Assembly: GCA_025602915.1 (NCBI GenBank)
Contig: JAHLJZ010000073.1
Span: 1-64,000 of the forward strand
DNA length: 64,000 nt
From: Paraphysoderma sedebokerense
Lineage: Eukaryota; Blastocladiomycota; Physodermatomycetes; Physodermatales; Physodermataceae
Direction: 5' to 3'
Under the pieces are notes generated by a model. It searched no databases and was not told the DNA's origin. It saw nothing but the letters and a program-made list of their open reading frames with translations. Shown piece by piece: positions 1 through 12,600 of this stretch (the stretch's first letter is position 1; each line of letters begins with the position of its first letter). The translations under genes and the position numbers were made by a program.

Positions 1-28
1 ACAACTTTTGCTCCCGGGCCTCTCTTCA

Positions 29-87
29 CTTTTACTTTTACTTCTACTTTTACTTCTACTTTTACTTTTACTTTTACTTTACTTCAC
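29..87. repeat. TTTTAC/TTCTAC hexanucleotide microsatellite
   Basis: About nine imperfect tandem copies of a six-base unit, mostly CTTTTA with some CTTCTA variants. One strand is therefore almost purely pyrimidine. It lies at the very edge of the window, so its true left end may be outside. Confidence 0.85.
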
Positions 88-1146
88 TTCTTATCAAATA
101 CATACTTTAACAAATCATCGAAATCTTATCCCCACTTCTATTTTATAGTTTATTCATTCTTATCTTCCTGGCATCACTCATTTCTTTCATCAGTTTATGT
201 TGTTAGATTTGGTTAGGTGAGATCTTTATTAGCGCTTTTTGCTCTTTCGTTATCCTTCCCTTTTTTCAACGGTGGTGGTGAATGTATGTGCCTAAGCGTT
301 CTCTCCTGACCGAGTTAAGGTCGCGCAACTTCGCGCAATGCTATCCTCAACCCTTATGCTACTTCGGCCCTTGTTAAACAGATCAATGGCTGTGGAATTG
401 ATCGAAAATGCACAAAAATGCATGAAATATCTTTTTATATTGAAATATGACGGTTTTCTGTCAGAAATTTGCAATCATTGTCATAGCTCTCTGAGATGTA
501 TTTGTTAGATTGTTGAATCTGCGTTTGTACGCGATTCTACAACTCCATCGAAAATATCGCTCACTTAAATTTGTAATAAGGAACTAATTTTCCCTTTAAC
601 CATGTCAATACATATCAGTATGAGATCTCGGAGTGTAATTGTCATTGTTATGCATTATTTAGTCGATATTAGCACAATTTTCTCAACCAAACAAATACGA
701 GAACGGGAAGCAACCGTGCTTGCTTTCCAACCTTCGGTCAGCCATAATATATGAGGAGCGCTATGTAGATTTCATTCTTTAGACCTATTTGAATCATTTT
801 CTCTCATTTGTTTTCTTATTTTTGCCAAACATGAATGATTTTGCTCAATGTTTGTTTGATGACGCAGTTGCGTTGCGTAGAATGTTACAGATTGAATTAA
901 AAAGGAATACATCTATTCACATTGAATAAATCACTCTATAATGGGTTTTGACTTATGAACAAGACTTTATGATATCTTTCAATATCTATTCTCTCATTAC
1001 TTGTCACGTCTAAGAACATTCGGCCGCAAGTCCGTGGGCTGACTGCCCCTAAAGCTCACTTTAAGACTTAATGCGATTCTCTTGTGTCACAAGTGTAACA
1101 AGTTACTGCCCCTAAAGTTTATTAACAATATTTTGGATGTCGAGCC

Positions 1147-1236
1147 CCGAAAAGGAGAGAAAAAGAGAAAGAAAGAAGGGGAAAAAAAAGGGAAAAAAAA
1201 AGAAGAAAAGAAGAAAGAGAAAAGAAGGAGGAAGAG
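1147..1236 (+). repeat. polypurine tract (GA/A-rich)
   Basis: Roughly ninety bases that are nearly all A or G on the plus strand, with runs of eight or nine A. The lysine/glutamate-rich reading frames across it are what any purine run gives and are not evidence of a gene. Confidence 0.85.
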
Positions 1237-1277
1237 TATTAATTTTCCGGAAAATCAATCTCGTTGCATCTTTTTCC

Positions 1278-1338
1278 TCTCCAGCGCGCCGCAGGCGCTT
1301 CCGCTCCGCTCGCTTCGCTCGCTCCGCGGGGGAGAGGA
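1278..1338. repeat. GC-rich palindrome-like cluster
   Basis: A compact GC-rich block in AT-rich surroundings, built from short inverted and direct words such as GCGCGCCGCAGGCGC and repeated CGCTC/CGCTTCGC. It resembles the small GC clusters scattered in some fungal nuclear and mitochondrial genomes. It follows the polypurine run directly. Its function is unknown. Confidence 0.6.
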
Positions 1339-2991
1339 CTGATACATAAATAAATTTCCAAAGGGCGAGGTCGTCGCGGGGGTTGCTGCCAGAAACCGCT
1401 GCCTGTGGTCAAGTCCGCCATTTGTCTGCACCTGAAGTGCAGATTGGGCGGCCACATTCAGGGCCTCTCAGTTGTGGTCACCTTCTCAAGGTCAAGTCAC
1501 TCCAGCGAAGTAACTAGTCCTTTCAAGATGCCGCACAACTGTCGGAGAGAACCGACGGACAAGTAGGTCGGCTTCTTCACAGAGTAAGGAAGCGTCAAAT
1601 TTTGATGTCTTGTGTTAGAAGAACATCTTACGGGCTCAACCAAGAGTCAAGTACCTTCCCTCGGTGACCCTATGTACCTAGGAACTTGACCGGCTTCAAC
1701 TCCTCTAAGGTAGGTGACTAAAACTTTGCGCCCAAAAGGCCCGCAGTTTCGTGTCGGCCCGGAATTTCTCGATAACGGCCGCGCCAACGCCAGTTCTGCT
1801 GGCTGTGGGGCCGTTCAAATCCAAATAGTGGGGGTTTAAAGCCAATTTGGACACCTTTTAGATGGCCCTTAGGAATGGGCTGGGCCGCCGGCGCTCCAGT
1901 CAATCCCGGTTTAGTTCTTGGCTCGATTCTTAGCTTGACTCTTGAACTAGAATTCAGGACTAAGCTTACTTGGTGACTAGACTTGAGCTTGACTTGCGGC
2001 TCCAGCACTAAATGTCCATGGTTAGTCGACGATTTAACTTGGCCTCCGGGCATTTGCTCTTAACACTTGCACTAGGAACTTGGACAAGTCGACTCACTAC
2101 AGTAGGGTTTGGGTGATTTAGCACTTGCCTTGCCTTCACTACTAGGTGACTTTACTCCATTGGTCGTACTTCAAAATTCTAATCTGCAGGGCACTAACTA
2201 CTTGACAGTTGCAGATAGCTACACTTTCTTGCTAGTGTTACTTCCTTACTTGCTACTTGGTACTTGCTACTTGGATGCGGTGCCACGCTGCGAGTGCTAG
2301 ACTAAAGATTTGGCTCCACGCAGGTTTTTACCCATTACCCTAACCAAGGACTAAGCCAGTCGTCACGTCCACAGTGCCAAACTCACATTCCTTACTTGAA
2401 CTCTTTGATCAGTAAGCCGTCACTGCACTGCACCAGAACTAGGCTTTTTGTTTTTTCACCTCGCTTGCTTGTTTAGCTTAAACGACCTGGTCCGTAGCAC
2501 CATATATTCTTCCTTTTCGGTCCTTCTTTTACTTTCTCCCATTCCTATCAGATTTAAAATGCTACTGTAATACCGCACTGCAGAATAGAAACTTTTTTAT
2601 GGATTTCTGGAAGGAGAGCTGATGTGTGAATTTCAGCGAAAAATTTGTAATCCGTTTATTATCTACGGATTAGGTTTGATTACAGCAATAAATACTGATG
2701 CATCATTACAGTAGTTTTACCTAGTCATTGTGCCAGCAAAAAAAAAGAAAATGCTTTATTTGCTCCCAGTCCCGTCTCGGTCTGTTGCGTTCGCTCGTCC
2801 TTTCCGTTCCCTCGTTCCCTTGTCCACCTGCTTATACTGCTCTTCCTCATCAATCAACCTCTGTTTCCACTTTTTATCTGTTACACAGTCTTCCCACAAT
2901 ATAGAATCTCTCTTCAATCTCCTTTCCCTGTTCCCACTCCCGCATCCGCTTTGCAGTTTGAAGACGGCCTCGTCAACCTTGTTTATAAACG

Positions 2992-5900
2992 ATGAGTTTC
3001 CCTAATCTCGCAATAGACGACCAAGGCAAAATCCTGGATGATGCCCTCAGTAACGTCAAAGTACAAACATTTCAAATGAAAAGATGTCTTGTATGTGTAC
3101 TCCTTCTCCTTTCAGTATCTATCGACTGCATCGCTAGATTTCAGATTATTACATCCTTATCTTCCGCGACTTCCTCTCTCGTTTCGTCCCTCCCTTTGTT
3201 TAATCAAGCTCTAATCTTCCATGTAACTTATTATTATCTTTTCTTCTCATTCAAACGATGCAGGAAAATGATAGATTAATGGACGCTCTCAAACACTGCT
3301 CCACAATGCTCAACGAATTGCGCACTTCTGCTCTCACTCCAAAGAATTATTACGAACTCTATATGTCGATTTTTGACTCTTTGCGCTATCTTTCACATTA
3401 CCTCGTCGATTCTCATAACTCCAAAAAACAACATCTCGCAGATTTGTACGAATTGGTTCAATACGCCGGGAATATTATACCGCGACTTTATCTCATGATC
3501 ACTGTTGGCAGTGCTTATATGAGCACCAAAGAAACTCCAGTCAAGATTGTTATGAGGGACATGATGGAAATGAGCAGGGGTATACAGCATCCCATAAGAG
3601 GGCTCTTCCTAAGACATTACTTGAGTAGTGTGACGAAAGATTACCTTCCCGATGGCGTCGATCCTGAGAAGTAAACATCACACTTCCACTTTTTGTTGCT
3701 ACAGTTCAACTAACATGCCTTCGTGTATCTATTACCGTTCTTTCCTTTATTTTCTAATGTAGCGCAAATGGCGATGTTTCCGATTCCATAAACTTTATCT
3801 TGCAGAATTTCACGGAAATGAACAAACTCTGGGTGCGTCTGCAACACCAAGGGCTTACCCGAGACCGTGAAAAAAGAGAGGCGGAAAGAAAGGAATTGCG
3901 TATTCTTGTTGGCACTAACCTCGTCAGGTTAAGTCAACTTGAAGCAGTTGATTTGGAAATGTATCAAAAGACGATACTCCCTGCAATTTTGGAACAAGCA
4001 GTTATTTGTAAGGATACTATCGCTCAAGAATACCTCATGGAAGTCATCATTCAGGTAAGAGAAGATCACATACCTGGTTGAGTGATCAATACGCTTAGCT
4101 TCTCACTTTCTGCACATGTCGTTCGCGGGGACTGTATTACTTTCTCCTCCCTAGGTATTCCCGGACTCGTTTCACTTGCGAACCCTTGGCCCTTTCCTCA
4201 GTGCGACAGCACAATTGACACGACATGTCAACGTGAAGCAAATTGTTATATCCTTGATTGACCGACTTTCCGCCTATGCATTGCGTATTGCTGAATATGG
4301 AAGTGGGGAGGATCTGGATGACTCCAAGATTGTAACAGAAGCATTGGACACGAAAAGCTCAGACGCACCTGGTGGCAAAAGAGGCATCCCAGACGACGTC
4401 AAGTTGTTTGAAGTCTTCTGGAAACAAGTCACTGAGCTCATCAAGGTATTATGCGAATACAAATGATTTCTCGTCTAGACAGATTGCTGTTGGGTTTTTC
4501 TAACTTCATAAGCTCACAGGCGCGTCCAGATCTGACTCTCCAGGATATCACTTCTTTGCTCGTTTCCTTGACCAACCTCAGTCTAAGCTGCTATCCAGAG
4601 GAGTTGCACTACATTGATCAGATTCTGGGGTTCGCGGGCGAAACCATATTGAGCTTACAACAGTCGTATGTAGTTTCTGTTAAATTGGCGCGGATTGACA
4701 TGGTCCACCCAAATAATCCTAACTCCCCGACATGCTAACTTGGTGATTTCTCCCGTTGTTATAGGGGCAACGTCGCTGATATGACCAATAACATTACCCT
4801 CACTAACCTTCAAGGAATTCTCACTCTTCCGTTAAAGACATACACCACTATTCTGACGCTGTTAAAGTTTCCCTCCTCCGCTCGATCAGCCCAAGCTGCC
4901 CAAACGACCATTACAAGTTCGAATTATACATCAGTACTCAATCAGTTACCTTATTCAGCGCGCCATCACGTCTCTATTCAGATCCTTAATCACACACTCT
5001 CTCATCAAACTGTCATTTCCACACCTGACTCTGTTTCCGGTATTTTTGATTTGATTTCAACCATCACCAAAGATCAGAAAGACGGGCCAACATGGAAACA
5101 TTTTACCTCTACCGCAAGACGGACAGCTGGAGGAAGTAACCTGTTTGGTGGCATTGATTCTGAAGACATGGAGTCAGATGCCGACAAAGCCAAAAGAAGA
5201 GAACATGAAGTAGAAATGGCCGAAGAGCAAGCTTTGATAGCTAAATTAGTGCATTTGCTTGTTAATGAGGATCCTGATACTCATTTTCTTGTGAGTGTGT
5301 TAGCATACCTTTGCTTTTACAATTCGGTCGCTTACTTTTGTGTCCCCCGTCCATTACTCAATAGCTTCTTTCCACTGCGAGAAAGTATCTGTCAGAAGGA
5401 GGACCTTATCGCATCAAATTTACCTTTCCAGCCCTCGTATATTCCACTGTCAAACTCGCACATCGGTACAACGCATTTACTAATTCTGAAACTAGCGAAG
5501 AATCGTCGACTCGAACCAAGATCATTACTTTATTCAAGTTCATTCATCAAATTGTCACTGTGTTAAATGCAAAATGCGAGAGTGCTTCCGAAATATGCCT
5601 ACGGCTGTTCCTCCTGTCAGCTCAAAGTGCTGATGAGTGTGGGTTTGAAGAAATCGCATATGAATTCTACGTCCAGGTACATTTTGCAGCATGTTTTCAT
5701 ATTATCTCGCTTTGTCATGTACATTTAATGATATTTTTTGTCATTTATAGGCTTTCACGATTTATGAGGAATCTGTTTCCGACTCATATTCACAATTTAC
5801 GGCTATCACCCTAATAATAGGTTCATTACAGTCTTCCACAGTATTCAGTTTTGATAACTACGATACTCTTATCACAAAATGCACCCTTCACGCATCCAAG

Positions 5901-6505
5901 CTTTTGAAGCGGCCGGATCAATGCAGAGGAGTAACTCTTTGTAGCCATCTATTCTGGCAGAATCATCAGGAGCATGACGCAATCGAAGAAAAAGGAGAGA
6001 AAGCACCGTATCGCGACAGCAAACGTGTCCTCGAATGCCTGCAAAAGGCACTCAAAATAGCCGATTCGTGTTTAGATCCTGTGGTCAATTTGCAACTGTT
6101 TGTTGAAATTTTAAATCGATGCCTTTGGTTTTTTGCGAAAAAATGCGATGCGGTCTGTCTTCTTCATTTTCTCTGCTTCAGACTGGGATACCAGTCGGGG
6201 ATTGTGGACGACTGACTCACTAGGCATCTTTACAGGTTACGACGAAGTATCTTAACGGGCTCATCGACCTTATATCGACAAATCTTTCGAACCTGCATGA
6301 AAGCAGTCCAGATTTGTCACTGCCAACCACTTCCCATGGATCTTCCTTGTCTTTGTTCGGATCGCAAGAAAGGACTAACGAAGAGTACTTGAAAAACATT
6401 ATAAAGAGTTTTGTGGTGATCCTGCAAACCATTGAAACGAGAAAGCAAAACAGTAGCAGTGTTTCATATATGGAGATTGACACTTCTGCCCTATCAAAAT
6501 TGTAA
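2992..6505 (+). CDS. VPS35: retromer subunit VPS35
   Basis: Scaffold of the retromer cargo-recognition complex, which recycles receptors from endosomes to the Golgi or plasma membrane. About ten exons join into a full-length alpha-solenoid protein. Exon 1 ([12 protein letters not shown]) splices to [18 protein letters not shown], the classic VPS35 N-terminus, followed by the VPS26-binding stretch containing [11 protein letters not shown] near residue 100. Later blocks [51 protein letters not shown] and KKPDQ-like/[11 protein letters not shown] follow in the family order. A charged insert near 5090-5230 ([14 protein letters not shown], then an acidic/basic stretch) is longer than in animal VPS35. 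The ATG chosen is the first in frame with the conserved N-terminus. The next gene, THOC2, starts 166 bases downstream on the same strand. Confidence 0.96.
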
Positions 6506-6671
6506 TTGTTGTTTTGTTCATCATTGTCCTATATACGGTTCATAAATATCCATGTTTTTGTTCGAGCGAACGCGCCTAAATAAACAAAGATTGTCGCTTC
6601 CTTCCATTTTGAGTACTTCACAAATACTATTATTGGCTTTGTAAAATTCATCATTTCTTCCACTCGTCGTC

Positions 6672-9600
6672 ATGGCAATTGACGGTTCACAGAATGATTT
6701 CAGACTTAATCCATTTGTCAATATTCGGCTGTCTCAACCATCGTCTCCAGTCGAATCTAATCCGCCACCGCTATCACAAAATGGGGTAGACGCTGACTAT
6801 ACAATCCATTTAAGGGAGTGGCTAAACAAGTGGAATGATGGTGGAAGAGAGAAAATGTACGCTGCCAATACTTATCAGTACCGGAGTTGTTTGTCGTTAT
6901 CTGCAATGAAGGAACTGTTGGTCAAGCTTCAATCTTGGTGGAACGATTGCATTGCCGTGTATTTTCATCGAATCTATTTAAGAGCCATACTGACACTAGC
7001 TTTCAATTGATTACAGTGTAGAAAAAGCTATCAATTGTGGGGCCAGCCCCTCTTCAACGGCAGGATCTTTCACGATTACTCTCACACCACGCCTTCAGGA
7101 TTTCATACGGCAATTGATGCAATATAGTATTGTGGGCTTAATCCATCCCGAAAAGCTAACAGACGTATTGGTACAATTGGGCCAAAAGTTTCACGGTTAT
7201 GTCGATCAGAAGCATTCAGATGCCATGGATGTAGATGCTATGGGCCCTGAAAGCGCACCGTTTGACTCAACCCTTGGTTCTGAAGAAAGTGCGACCAGTA
7301 ATTTGGAATCGGAGAATTACCTTCGGTTTTTATCGGATTGTTTATTTATATTCGACACACTCACCTGTGAAGAATCATTAGATGGACGCAGTGTTGTAAG
7401 AGCGGGTGGCACTGAAAAAGGGAACTTGAAATTGCTTGCTGAATGTTTGATGGTATAAAACATCGAAATCAAATTCATCCCAGTCAATGACTTACACGGG
7501 GCGATTATTCGTTGCTATAGGAGCGTCAACTTATTCCCCGACATCTGCTGGTTGAGTTATTAGATGGAGGCTTCTTGGAAGAGTTGCAGATTTTGAACAG
7601 CTCCATGATATCTACCGAGGAAAGGCGGATCAGAGCTACAAAAACGTACGCGGTCATTTCTTCTTTTGTATAATGCCTGCATTCGACTTAATTTCCGTTG
7701 TTTATCAGCTACACACAACCCATATTCTCCCTCGCCCTGGAGGAAGTTGAAGGCTTCATGAATCTAATCGCCGTCCTTGCCCAGACTTTGCAGACATATC
7801 GGAAGCGAGTACCGCAATCGTTTTGCCAAAGAAGTGTGGACGGGCGCATTTTACCGGGCGACATTTGTCCACTTACGGGGTACAGAAGTGCAGAATTGCA
7901 AGAAATGGTGAACGGTTTATGGGATAAGATTAATGATATCGTTGGTTAGTTATCAGTGTGGTACAACTGCATTTCTCATTTCACTATATTGATTCTTTAC
8001 GTTTTTCAGTCCAACACAAGTTGGCGTATTTTAGAGTGATCGATATTCTTTTACGCGCTTTCGCGGCATCTGTTGGAAATCATTGGGCACTATTTTTAAC
8101 TTTATTTGAAACTTGCCCCTGGAAAATAAGTAAGAAGACTATATCAAAGAACGAGCCGCGGACGGCTGAATTAGCGAATGATGATATCGCCCAAGTACTG
8201 AGTTTCCTTTTCGAACGATTCCATGCTGTAAGTGTTTCTTCTTGATATTAGAATGATCTGCTCTAACTCTGTTGTGACTATAGAGTTCTGATCCTACTCC
8301 CCACGGATATACTGCAAAATTTCATCAGACTCGCAATGATAAATTCAGCTCTGCAAAGACATCGTTCTCCAGTCTTTCACGTTTCCTCAAACCAGATTAT
8401 GATGTTCTTTCTAGAGTTGATGCAGACTTGGAAGATATGAAAGCCCACACCGTCCCGGAAGCGTCTGAGACAAGAGATTCGCGCGTTGGCGACAGAAAAA
8501 CCAGCAAAGAGAAAGATAAATCAAAAACCACGTACAGAGAAAAGGATTGGGGATACGTTCTTGATATTGTGAACGTCGCTTTCGGCCAAGACCCGTTGGA
8601 CGGCTATTATTTGGTAGCTGCGTTGCTGGTGAAACACAACGTCATCCACTTAGAGAATATATGGGACAGAGTATGATTTGTTTTGTGATGTTGTCTTTAT
8701 ATGTAACTTAACCCGCGTAACTCTACTTCAGCTCTATCCCAACGATATTGAGGAGTATACGGTTCCATACATCAAAACATGGAAGGATTGTTTGGATTAT
8801 CTTATTCTTCAAAATCCGAAGGTTCGTAGCTTCAAAAAGTGAACACCTTTACCACCAGAACACTCTAATCTGATAAATCTCTCAGCCGAAATCACCAGAT
8901 CTTGAATTGAACAGCTACTATGAGGCTGCCGCAATTGACGATGTTGAGGCTTTGAAGTTACCTCCGTTTCAAAAATCCGGATTCCTTGCCGCACTTCTAT
9001 CTATAGGTGATATTGAACATGCATCGATCTTATTATCGAAGTACGGTAGCGATGATAAGTGGGCTTTATGCAATCCCGATATTGCGGACCTCATTTGTAG
9101 AATACTCGAAAAGATTATAGAACCATGTTATTTTAGGTTCTGTGCTCTCCTTCTTTCACACTCTTCCAGCAATTGTTATTGACATCACATGTAGCTGTCA
9201 GCGCATTTCGCGATTCCCTCCACGAACTTCAACCCCTCTCTCGACTTTGCTTCCCACTATTTCAACGCTTCCCCTTCCTCGCCGAGAATATTTTTTTTAC
9301 ACATGTTGGACTGATCAATTGCAGTACTCCCGGTCTTGTGACGATGTTTTACCCATGATATTACCGTGGCTTGATTTTGTTGGTATCGGTGCAGCCAGGA
9401 GTCAGCGATTGATAATCAAATTATGTCGCATCGCGGAAACTCAACTAGCGCAAGTAAGTCAACATGGTCTTCACCGTCTGTAGAACATTACCACTGACAC
9501 TTAGAAAAAGAATGTTAGCGATAGATCTTCCAAGTTTAATTGGTTGCTATTTTTCGAACGATTTGTTCTTCCAACTCTTACACTCAATGCCGGAAGTCCA

Positions 9601-12600
9601 GGTGAGCAACTTAATTGGTGGGTTAGCGTAGGAATCCAAGGGTACACTAACTTCATATCGTAGCATTGAGCAGGGAGATATGGGTTTTCATGCGACATCT
9701 TGAGTATAGTGAAAGATATAAGATGTATCACAATTGGAAAATGCAGTTGTCATCAAGTGAAATGAAACTGGCGGCTCGCACTGCAAACTCCTGCATGTCA
9801 TATTTACTCAAGTGCGTAATCTTTTTGGATGAGGTGTCTCCCCATCAACTTTTCAATTAACATCCCATTGCATACACGACTAGGCGGCTGGCGAAGGAAA
9901 ATGTTCGCAGTCAGGGGCGAATTATTGGGAAAATTGCTCACAGTAACCCGCATGTTGTTTTTGATCGAATTTTGGAGCAAATTCGGGTAGCGCCGAATTT
10001 TGCCGTGACTGTTGTTGATGCATGTAAATACGGAACCGAATTGGCCTACGACGTGTTTACTTGCAGTATCATCGATATGTTGATTCGAAAGAGCGGTAAT
10101 CACGATCTCACATTGCAAAGTAAGTTCATTGAAAAAATCCTTTACGATCAATTGTTATCCATGGTACCGGCCTTGTAGTAACGGTATATGCTACTTAGAT
10201 GTATCCGAATTTATCGGCCTTCTCTTCAAAAAATATTCGGCTCTTGATTTGACGGGAATAATGGTCTACATCAAGCAGTCTGTGAAATCAGGAAGGATCA
10301 AGGAATTAGGAATTTTAAGAGAGTTAATTGAAAAGATGTCAGGTATAGCGGACGTACCGGATTTAACAGACGAGCAATTGGAAGCTCTTTCTGGTGGTGA
10401 CACATTACGGCATGAGGTCAGTGGGAAATCTGACTTCTATAAACGATGCATTCGTTAATCAGATATAGCAGGTTGTAGTGGATACAAATATGAAAAACTT
10501 GAAAAAACCTTCGGCAAGACTCACGAAGGCTTTGACAGAGAACAATTTAGTGCTACCATATCTTATCGTTCTCGCCCAAGAAAGGAAATTATCGGCAAGA
10601 GTTCCGGATATAACCTACGATAATGTCTTCGACCTAAAAGATTCCAACCTTAAGGATCTTAGCTTATTTCATGACATGGTAAGGTTGACTCTGACTCCTT
10701 CAGCCGTCATACTCTGTTGCTGAAACATTTTGTCTAGGTTCACGGCACCTTTATCCAATATGTGGAATTTTTGATGCAGAATTTATCTCCTCAGAAATAT
10801 GCCGAAGTTATTCCTCCACTTTCTAAATTTATAACGGATTATCATCTTGAAATTGAGACTGCTTTCTTCATATGTCGCAACAAAGTCAAGTTTGGACTAC
10901 AAATAACTTCGGTTCGTTATGTGTCGCCATTCGTTTTGCCTGATGCTTTTAGCTTACAATAAAGCTCTTACCGTGCTGTTTACAGGACGAACGACAATCT
11001 CCAAAAGGTTTTGACGAATCACCAATGATTGTCGATATGGTCCAAGCAGTCGAATCGTCAGTGTCTTCCCAAGCATGGGAATCGTTCACCCCAACGTTCT
11101 ATGTCATGTTTTGGCAGCTGAACTTATACGATATTCATGTACCGGAAAGAAGATATTCGCTCGAAATTGAGAAGCAGAAGACCAAGATTAAAGAATTAGA
11201 ACGCCACATTATTGCAGATCCGGTATGCCTTTTATCCGTATTTGCCGAATTCCCCTTATCTCATGGTATCTCTTTTCTCTTTCGGTTAGTCACAAAAAGA
11301 ACGTTTCGTGCGGGAGAAGGAAAAGTCATTGGACTTAATTTCACAATACACTCGAGAATGCTCTGAGCAATCTTCAAATTATAATGACACTTTAACTCGG
11401 CTCTCTCAAGACAAGGACTGTTGGTTCAACGGTTTGTTTACTTTTGTTGGCTATTATTTTATATTCTTGATGCGATATTCGGCTGATAAAATTCATAGAA
11501 TTTACTGCGCCCCATCTGATCGCTGAAAATTTTTTGCAGTACTGCGTTGTTCCTCGCGTCACTTTCTCTCCAAATGATGCCATTTTTTGCGCCAAATTTA
11601 TTATGCTTATACATTCGATGGGGACAGCTTCTTTCTGTACCTTTCGTGTTTATGATTTGGTAAAGTTGATTCTGGTGAAAATTCTCGCATTCAGAATTAG
11701 ATTTTGACTGTGTTTGGGTCAGATATTTACAAATATCGGTTTTATAAACGGTTTGACAGAAAACCAAGCGAAAAATTTTGGTTTGTGATATATTCCCCCA
11801 AAGTGTAGACAGCAACTCACCTTGTCTCTACAGGACGATTCTTGAACGAAATATTGACGGTGTTATCATCGTGGCACTCAAATGAAAAGAAGTATATGAT
11901 GGAGGCATTGGGTGAAAACAAACTGCCTGGATTTCAACGAGTGTTCGAAACCAGAAAGGCGCAAGTTGAACTTTTCAATCCAGAAAGTCTTGTTTCCCAT
12001 AAAGATTTCAAAGTTGCTCTTGGGAAATGGTATTCTCGAATGACAATGGTATTCATTGTTTTGACACATTTGATCACGCAATTCTGTTCTCACTGGCCTT
12101 TTAGTTTTTTGTTCAAGCTCTGTCTTCCGATCGACCTTTGCAATTCCGCAATGCCCTTCATGTTCTCCTGCGCATTAATGCGCATTTCCCAGCCGCCACG
12201 CAACATGGTAACAAAATAACAGTTGGTGTGCAGCGACTCTTGGATTTAAATGATCCCGGGGTGAAAGTTTTGGCCCTGGGATATATGCCTCTGTTGAAAA
12301 AAAGCCAAGCTCGCTGGACAGATATTGAAATTTTCACGGGAATCGCGATGGTAAGTATTTTTAAGAATATATCTATTTCACCGGATGGCGCTTTTACACT
12401 TATTGTAGACTAAGTCGAAGCCGAAAGTAACGAATTTGTCTACCGAAAAATCTCAGAAACTATCGCCTTCCAAATATCCTCCTGGTTTGAAAGTAAGTTC
12501 GTTCAGGCCTGTGTATGATTCATGATTAATCTTGCTTGTCTGTAGAGGGAGCCCACGACACCAACAATGCCTAAGCCTCCGGCAACACCTCCTCGCCCGA

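Larger units (their letters stand above)
1..2991. other. gene-free region upstream of VPS35
   Basis: I see no conserved coding sequence in these three kilobases. Open frames here are short and low in complexity. The region holds a TTTTAC-type microsatellite at the left edge, a long purine run near 1150-1235, a GC-rich palindrome-like cluster near 1280-1340, and a stretch (about 1480-2430) that is less AT-rich than its surroundings and full of CTTG/ACTTG words. The last 300 bases are pyrimidine-rich (TC and TCC runs), as is common just before fungal start codons, and probably hold the VPS35 promoter and leader. A decayed repeat element is possible but I cannot assign a family. Confidence 0.6.

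Noticed and set aside
1082-1349. Lys/Glu/Arg-rich open frames at the polypurine run
   Set aside because: They are produced by the purine run itself; no conserved sequence or gene structure surrounds them.
1740-1880. Possible tRNA-like segment (GTTCAAATCC word)
   Set aside because: The T-loop-like word is present but no matching acceptor stem, D arm or anticodon arm could be folded around it.
11459-11815. 118-codon minus-strand frame inside THOC2
   Set aside because: It overlaps a real THOC2 exon on the plus strand (CVVPRVTFSPNDAIF) and the adjacent intron, so it is a shadow.
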